A stretch of DNA of 64,000 bases from Euphorbia lathyris (Eukaryota; Streptophyta; Magnoliopsida; Malpighiales; Euphorbiaceae). Positions 56,621 to 64,000 of the stretch are shown here, one piece after another. The stretch spans positions 41,500,501 to 41,564,500 of the forward strand of contig NC_088919.1 in NCBI RefSeq assembly GCF_963576675.1, written 5' to 3'. The notes under the pieces are model-generated. The model was given only the letters and a program-made list of their open reading frames with translations. It was not told the origin of the DNA and did no database searches. A program made the position numbers and the translations under genes. How positions within the stretch are numbered: the stretch's first letter is position 1; every line of letters starts with the position of its first letter.

Positions 56621-57654
56621 GTTGCTTATATCATATGTACATAACAGCAAGCCGTTGGAGGTCGCAATTTTGTTTAAGCTATTAGTCTTTGATATACTCC
56701 GGCAGTCTGTATGCTCTTGGTTTAGAAATGGAAACATTTTTGAAGTAAATCGTCTGCTTGGTTTGCCATTATTTATAGTATCCTAATTTCCCTTTTCTGC
56801 TATTTTTTTTTTTTCATAAAAAGTAATTGATATGTTGTCATTTTGAAGTTGACAGAAGTATAGTAGGATTTCTCTGCACATAAATGAGTTAATAATAGAG
56901 ATTAGAGACATTTATTAGAATTTTACAGGGTCCTTAGAAAGGGTAAAGGCGTAAATTTTTCATCGTGGTCTTATCTGGAAACTATAGGGTCAAGTAAATT
57001 TTCATACTGAATATGGTTTTTCTTTCACAAATGATTTGTTTCTCTCATATGGAATCTGTTTTACTTGGTCTCCTATGTTTTAGAAATAACGTTCCCGGTG
57101 TCCGTATCGGATTCCATCTCCCTGCAACATAGGTGGTCTATAACCAGTGTCAAATTATAGGATAGTTGGGATAATTAACTAGGTGTGGCATGAAATGTTT
57201 GTGTCAGGTTGTGAGAATTATACATTTATCTTTGATGCAAAAATCATTTCATAAGTTGAAATACAGCTGATCATTACGCAAGCGCAAGAATTTTGATAGA
57301 CAGGAGAATAGAAGCTGAATTTGCAGGGAATTACATAGAGTTTGTCTTGGCCTTTATGGTGAATGCTCAGTTCGTTTTAATATATCATGCTGAATGTGAT
57401 CTCCAACAACTATGTTTCCTCAATATCCAGGTGGATGCTAATTTTTAGGGCTCAATCTGTTCTATTCTATCTTCCATAAGTAGTAGTCATATGTTAAATA
57501 TTTATATGAAGATGCAGTAACATATGTGCTTGGACAATTTTTTCTTTTATTTTGCTTCGAGGCTAGGTATCATTATCATGTTGCAGTGTGAAAACTTCTT
57601 ACAAAACATACTTCAAATATATTATAAAAGACTTTGAATCTATTTTTTTTTTTT
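56621..57654. other. 3' flank of the SWIB gene
   Basis: Probable 3' UTR followed by AT-rich intergenic sequence; nothing else seen. Confidence 0.45.
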
Positions 57655-58012
57655 TTTGGATAAATTACATATGTGGTGTACAATTTGTCTTATTTGGTGT
57701 ACAATCTTCAATTTTGCACACAAAACTACAATCTTTTGCTGACTTTTCACTAAAGTTTACAACTGGTAATTGTGACTGGTCAATGTGAAGTTAATGCGTC
57801 ACGGTAGTAATTCGATCTCCCTAGACATGTCATTAATTTTAACTTTTAGGGAGGTCAAACCGCAGAAGTGGCACGTTTGACTTTACATTGACCAGTTATA
57901 ATTACCGGCTGGTTTATATTTTTATATGAAAATTGAAGATTGTATATTAAAGTGTGAAATATGACAAAAAAAAAAAAAAAAAAAAAAAAAAAACATATAT
58001 GTAATTTACCCT
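57655..58012. mobile_element. MITE-like inverted-repeat element
   Basis: Starts gataaattacatatgtggtg and ends acatatatgtaatttaccc, inverted ends. Inner arms tgactggtcaatgtgaagt and acattgaccagttataatt are also inverted. A pure A run (57966-57992) lies next to the right end. Non-coding. Confidence 0.5.
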
Positions 58013-58504
58013 TTATATATAGCTAAAAAATTACTAACATGTATAGTAAATGATAATGGGAGCGATACGTGTGAGATGGGTTTTTAGAGGACCCGGTGAT
58101 TTTTTTTAGTCACTATGTGGAAGGCATAAATAGTAGTAGTAGAAAAGAAAAGAGACAAGAAACGAGAATAGAGGGAGAAAGTAGAAAGGACAAAGGCAGA
58201 AAGGATGTGAGTGAAAACATGGAAAAACGTGGAGTATACGGGAGAATCCTTGGAGTGGACCCCACAAATATTCGATTTGTTTTTAAGTGCATCGCTGCGG
58301 CGAACTGATTCCCATTTTTTTCATTCTCCACGCGCCTCTTCTTTTGTTTTTGTTTTTTTTTTTTGAACAGACTTTTGTTTTTGTTTTGAAAACCATATTT
58401 TCTTCAAATTTCTTTTTGCATCTATTGATATAACAATAGTAGGTACAGTAAAACTTATTTATAAAGCTGATAACAATGATATTATATGTCATTTTAATTT
58501 GAGG

Positions 58505-59005
58505 TTACACTGTTCGAAATGAAGGCCGCCTAGGTCCTGTCTAGACGCTCGAAATCAAAAATCCGTCCCGATTTTCTAATAATTAGTCTCTTTAGGCGTT
58601 TTATTATTTCCTAGGCAATTTTCAGCCGCTTGGGCACCGCCTAAACCGTCTAAACGACAATGAACAAAAACATTTTTAATTGTGAATTTATTTTTTTGCT
58701 TTATTATAATTCACTTTTAAGTTGTTTTAATGATATTGTAATTGAAATGTTGATGTTTGCACAATTTTAAAGATATATGTTACAAATATACGTGTTTTTC
58801 TATATTAAATAATTTTATATTATTATTTTTAGGTACTATGATACATATTTTAATTGTATTTATACAATAATTTGTTGATTAATAAATAAAAAATATAAAA
58901 ATACAAATCCGATTAATCCCCGATTAATCTCCGACTAATCTCCGATTAATCTTCGAGGGCCCTGTCCGCCCGACTAGCGCCTAGCGTTTTTTACAACCTT
59001 GGGTT
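58505..59005. repeat. dispersed repeat with cgcctag/gcgcctagcg ends
   Basis: GC-rich ends (ggccgcctaggtcctg, ccgcccgactagcgcctagc) flank an AT-rich core, and ccgattaatctccga-type repeats lie near the right end. It resembles plant hAT-like MITEs, but ends and TSD are not resolved. Confidence 0.35.
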
Positions 59006-59289
59006 GTATATTGGTTAATTTTTAATGAACTTGTCAAATTAAATTTAATAGGAATAAGGTGTAAATTTATACTTTAGTTTTGCACAATTAATTTATTTTT
59101 ATAGAAAAAGAAACATATTACATCTTATACTCATATAAAAGAGAAATGAAGCTTTATCCATGAGATTCTCATCCCAAAATGTGTATCTAATTCGAAAAAA
59201 CTCTTATGACCAAGTAGTCATTAAAAAGAATATAATAAAAAATATTGGATCCTTTGAAAAGAAAAGAATGAAATGAAAATAGATAGTAG

Positions 59290-59640
59290 ATGTCATAATT
59301 TGGTATGACTACGAGAAATTCCAAGTTTCTTTATGGATGTGATTACTAATACTATTACACAAGAGAATAGAAGAGAAGACTGTAGATAGAAGATGCGCAT
59401 AATAAACAAAGGATAAGATTATAGGACTTTCTCTGCTAACCCACCATTATTCAAAGTTGAACATATTTTCTCATCAATACTCATTTTCATATAATATCTT
59501 CTAATCCATTCATATATCCATTTTTCTATTGTTCTTACATGGTATCTGAGTCTAATTAATTTCTCGGTTATGTGTTTTTGTTCTTTTAGGTTGTGTTTCC
59601 TAAAATAACAAAAACATGGTATCAAAGCCGATATGCTATT
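59290..59640 (+). other. possible copia-type LTR end and primer-binding site
   Basis: ttcttaca at 59531-59538 is followed directly by tggtatctgag, and tggtatcaaagcc occurs at 59617. Both resemble the tRNA-Met site that follows a 5' LTR ending in CA. The LTR start could be tgtcataatttgg near 59290. No internal coding region follows. Confidence 0.3.
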
Positions 59641-60379
59641 ATGTGTATAATTTATGGGTTCCTGATTTTCATGAAACCGATTAAACTAAAAACTTAAGCG
59701 ATCATTTGGTTAAAGAGACTTTGCCTTTTCACTTCAAAAATAAGAATTTTACATTTGAAAAGTAGTATTTTACAAAAGCACAGAATGTCTGTTTTTTGGA
59801 AAAACAACTTTTTTCAACAACAAACAGTAGGTGAAACAAACAGACCCTATAATATTATGTTACGAAACCAATTGAATTAAAATTTAAATGATGCATATTA
59901 ATGAATTGGGGAAAATCATGATAAGGGTGTTCTAAATTCAATCCAAAGAGTTGAAAAAAATGAAGGGTAAAAGAGGAGGAGGAGGAAAATGATGGTGTGA
60001 AAGTAAGTGGAATTTTTGGAAGGACAAAGCATGAACAAACAATAATGCTACTCAACTCAACTCAACAACACCTAAAAGTAGACAAAGACACCCAAAAACC
60101 CATAAAATGACAACAAAGGCCTCTAAGAAATAAAAATTGGAGAGCATTATTTAGAAAGATTCCTTATTGACAAGGCCAAAAGAAGAATAAAAGGGGACAT
60201 AAGATACCCTTAATAAGAAGGTCTCACTAAAATACCATTAACAAGAGACATTGTCATCACGTGACATATGCTTTTCTTCTGTATGTCTTCTTCCAAACCC
60301 CTTATATCACCAACTATCTTCACTCTTTCCTTTCATGACATAAATTCTAAATTTGCCCCAGTAGTTTTTTAGAGAAGTT
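59641..60379. other. gene-free stretch
   Basis: No gene or clear repeat seen; AT-rich. The opposite-strand ORF 60055-59855 is unrecognised. Confidence 0.4.
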
Positions 60380-61080
60380 AAATTTACCCATAATATATGA
60401 AATAGTACAAGTTTACTTTCACTGTTGCCATAAAAAAATCAATTTTATCATACCTAACATAAAATTTGAATGCACTGATTTGACATTTATTCGTCTGTCA
60501 CATCAGATCTTTTAAATAAGTTTGATGATAAATGCAAGTAGTTTCATGAATTTTGACAGATTGTTTATAATTGTTTTAGTAACATAATAAATATTTTAGA
60601 CAATTTTTTGTGATTAATTTGTCTTTGATAGACTTAAATATTGATATTTTGAAATGTTTTTTAACTGTATTAATAGAATACATATTTTAGACATAATTGA
60701 TGTTTGAAATGTAGATATGATAGTTTTTTTTTTTGAAGAAATATGATATGATAGTTAAATAACAGTAAACCGGTTTATTTAATATTGCCATGCAAAATCA
60801 ATTTTACCCATACCAAATAAAAAATTTGACAACATTGATTTGACAGTTATTCGACTGCCACAATAAATCTTTCAAATAAATTTGTTAATAAACGCAAGTA
60901 GTTTCGTACATTTTGATAGATTGTTTATAATTCTTTTAGTAAGATAATAAATATTTTAGATAGTTTTTTTTATGATAGTTAAATATTGACCATCTGTCAA
61001 TATTTTTGTAATATAATAAAATATTTTAGATATAATATCTTCGAAAGGTTTAATATGAGAGTTAAATGTAAATCAGTGTA
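60380..61080. repeat. diverged ~360-bp tandem duplication
   Basis: Two successive blocks share, in order, gccat-aaaatcaattttac, ttgatttgacagttattcg, aaatgcaagtagtttc, agattgtttataatt and ttagtaa-ataataaatatttta. They start near 60400 and 60765 and are roughly 80% alike by eye. Confidence 0.65.
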
Positions 61081-63286
61081 TTTAAATTTCTATTAACTTA
61101 GAAGTAAAATCCACCTTATTTTGAAAATTATATCATTTCTATATTAAAAATAAATCTACCTTCCTGAAAGAACTATTAAGAAAAATTTAAACCTTATATA
61201 TTCCATCAATCAAATTGGTTTTTAATTTACTTTCTTCCAATTTCCAAGATTTTTTGGAAAAAGTAAAAAAAAAAAGGTTCCTTTAGTAGTGGATGAAGCA
61301 CTATATATTGGCAAAGGTTTCGAGTCCTAACAAAATTACTATATATGTCCAATATATATAAATATCATCACAAAGTTGTTGCTTACACCATTTTAAGAAA
61401 AATACAACTTACTATTATATAGTGCTCTACATCAAAGGTGGTTGAAAAAGATGGCCATTTTAAATTATGTGCCAGCCGTACATTATTTCATCAACTGCCT
61501 ACATATGAAAAATTAAGGCTTAATATATTATTTTAACTCCCAACTTGTTCAAAAAAAGCTTAATTAGTCATCTGAATTTTTAAAGTGTTCAAATAGCCCT
61601 TTCAACTTTGATTGACTACATGAATCCCCTAGATTCACTACTTCATCAACTTTCCTCTTTTATGTCTCGACTTTTGAAAAAAGCAAAAAACAATGCATCT
61701 TCATAGAAGAAAAATAGTTTTCTGCTAGACTTTTATTTTTATCTTTGGAAGTCGGAGGAACATAGATAACCAAATTTAAGGCAACAACTTGCATCAGAGC
61801 CTCAGTAAAGGCGTTCGAATGAGATGTATGGCTTGGCTCAGATTCAGTGGCACCAACTATCTAGACCTCTGGGGAAACTAATACAAGTTGGCAGATGTCT
61901 TTGATCGGGTATTTTCTTTGACTAATGAATAACTTTCCTTCATGTTTCCGATGCTACATGAGGGCAGAAGCCTCAATCACCATATGAATGCGACTCTCAA
62001 AATTGCTAGCAAAAACTCCAACTCCAACTCTAGTTGAGGCCATGACGCTTTAGTGTTTAGTGCTCCGAATCTAGCAGCCGCTAGTTAAGCTCTTCTTGGT
62101 AAAATATAACACGAGCATTCATGTTAGAACCCATTCATACCCCTAAAAAGAAAAAGGAAAAAGTTAAAAGTAAGTCACTTCCAAGAAGTTTGGTATACTC
62201 ATCCTTTTTAAACAAAAAGATTATTCTGGAATCATATTGAAGAATGGTAGAAAGACTGTCCCTAATCAGGTCTGACATGCACTCCTAGTGCCATTATCTA
62301 AGAAAGGATAGAATCTCTCTCAACACTTTCTCCTCCTCCGAAATGAGAGTCTATCTTTCTTCCAGGTTTTGCTACATCTAGGGTCAGGGTTACAAGTGGT
62401 ATTAAAGGGGAACCCCTTCGAATACAGGCTATTGGGGGAATCTTTATTCGGTCCCAACTAGAGCCTTCAAAGTTTGAATCCTTTTACGCTCTCTTATTTC
62501 CGTGTCAAAAATATCGAACCTCTAGAAACTCATAATCTAGTAATAGACGTCATTGGGTACTCTTCCTTGCTATCTTTCAAAATCTTCAAACAATGGCTCC
62601 ATCATGTTTCAAGCATATATCAGTACAAATCTTTGCCAAAGCCAGTAATTCCAACCAACATTTGGCAATAGTTGGCTAAGGCACAAGTGGAACTCATATA
62701 AAATATCACTAATGGTGGCCAAAAACGAGAAATTTATACCCTATTCCACCATAGTGAAGATTCCTAGAAACCCCTTAAAGTCAGAGTCAATATGCTAGCA
62801 AGAAGAGGTAAATGAACTTTCATTCTCCGCAGTTCTAGGGATGTATTAGTCACCCCCTCTCCCTTTTTATGGAGCCTAGGCACACAAGATAATGAAACAA
62901 TACATTTAATGGTAGTCTCTAGAAGTCCGCCACTCGAAAAACACCAAACCTTTTAACCTATCTTTCCGTCAAGAAAGACATCACATTATTGCCACGTGGT
63001 ATAATCTCCAAGGAGAAAAAATGGCAGTTTGAGGGGGATGTCTATGTAAAATCACATGCTTCACGAAATGACATTTTTTTATAATGAGCTTGAACTCCTC
63101 ACCTACCACAGGAATGGATCAGGTGTTACACAAGACAAGACATCCAAATTCATCATTTAAAGATTCGGCCTCGACTATTAGTTTCTGCTCCGATTATTAC
63201 TTGAATCTTCAAACTGTTTCCCATTGATTACGACCCTTGCAAACGCATAAAGCCCTAAAGAACTTCATAAACTAGAGGGGAACATC
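61081..63286. other. gene-free stretch, possible retroelement relic
   Basis: No supported gene. 61750-63280 has more even base composition and fragments of open frame (62474-62671) that may come from a decayed LTR retrotransposon, but no protein motif can be named. Confidence 0.35.
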
Positions 63287-63660
63287 TGATGATAGTCAAA
63301 TATATGAAACTAGACACGTGTTCCCATAAGAGGACGTAAATACACGTGTCACAATGAGAGCCACCAAATCAAGCTGAAGGATGACATATAACTGCTAAGC
63401 CACGTGGACCAATTGAAGAAGAGTTCTAACATCACACCAACATTCATCCCTGATTCCACGCTTAGAATTATGAGATGATAGTTTTGGAAAACGCAAACTG
63501 TCACGAGCTTCTAGATTAAGACGTACAATCTATCCACCTTTCTCAACTCTGCTGACTTTAGCATCAGAGTGGGGTCGTCAACCCCCGGCTCATCCCTTGG
63601 TCTCTTTTTCTGTTTTATTTCAAACATCGAAGAAATCTTAATCAAGGCCAGAAGACTCAA
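63287..63660 (+). other. possible Ty3/gypsy LTR remnant
   Basis: A purine-rich tract (actagaggggaac) precedes TGATGATAGTC at about 63287. The 3' part ctgctgactttagcatcaga, gtggggtcgtcaacccccgg resembles gypsy LTR ends. The rest of the window (63661-64000) shows nothing else. Confidence 0.3.
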
Positions 63661-64000
63661 CACAAATTTACTCACACCATAACTATGTGTTATTATTACT
63701 TACCATTGGTTTGTAATGATGTAATGTTGATATATATGATAAGCAAACGACTTAATACCTCAACAACCCTTTAAACTTGGCCCAAAAAAGATTGATTTTC
63801 TGAATTTACACAGTGTCTTGTAGCTGCCTAAACTTGCTTTACCACGTAATTTGTTTAAAATGGCCAATTAACTCCATAAATTTTCTTACAATGATATATT
63901 AATCTTTGAACTTGTTTACACTAATATACGTTTCAATTTGTCCAAAATTCAATTTTATTTTGGCTCATGGACCTAAGGAGTTAATCAAATCATTTTAAAT

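Overview
This is a plant nuclear window, most likely from a eudicot. It is AT-rich, its genes contain introns, it has organelle-targeted PPR genes and an Au-type SINE, and it carries many nested plant transposon families. There are no bacterial operons, rRNA genes or CRISPR arrays. Only three host genes are convincing: the 5' end of a mitochondrial-type PPR gene (1-285, minus), an OTP51-like PPR/LAGLIDADG chloroplast intron-splicing factor (9905-12680, plus, one intron), and a DEK_C/SWIB-domain chromatin protein with three SWIB domains (47295-56620, plus, 11 exons). Almost everything else is mobile DNA, much of it nested and bounded by target-site duplications (TSDs) that I read directly.

Layout. 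0.4-5.4 kb: hAT-like and Mutator-like MITEs, including a perfect 40-bp hairpin. 5.4-9.8 kb: a decayed Mutator-like element (MULE) that ends 123 bp upstream of the OTP51-like ATG and contains a ~100-bp tandem array and a nested PIF/Harbinger MITE. 9.9-12.7 kb: the OTP51-like gene. 13.3-22.7 kb: two decayed minus-strand LINEs; the first is interrupted by a hAT MITE (8-bp TSD) and a 1.65-kb solo LTR (5-bp TSD). 23.4-28.0 kb: a full PIF/Harbinger element with transposase and Myb/SANT-like genes, both damaged. 28.4-45.6 kb: a ~1.35-kb direct repeat (X1, X2) flanking about one genome length of an endogenous caulimovirid (minus strand). Younger insertions sit inside this block: two near-identical LINEs (C in viral leader sequence, D in X2) and a Pack-MULE-like element in X2. 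45.7-47.1 kb: another long-TIR MULE just upstream of the SWIB gene. 47.3-56.6 kb: the SWIB gene, with an Au SINE in intron 3 and a tandem amplification of a symmetric exon. 57-64 kb: MITE-like repeats, diverged tandem duplications and LTR traces, with no convincing gene.

The most informative parts are the endogenous pararetrovirus (movement-protein ORF, CP-protease-RT-RNase H frame, downstream ORF, TATA box, poly(A) signal and tRNA-Met primer-binding site, opened at a 13-bp terminal redundancy and flanked by direct repeats of non-viral sequence), the exon-repeat expansion and triple-SWIB architecture of the chromatin gene, and the MULEs lying immediately upstream of both complete genes. No pathway links the host genes; their proximity looks incidental.
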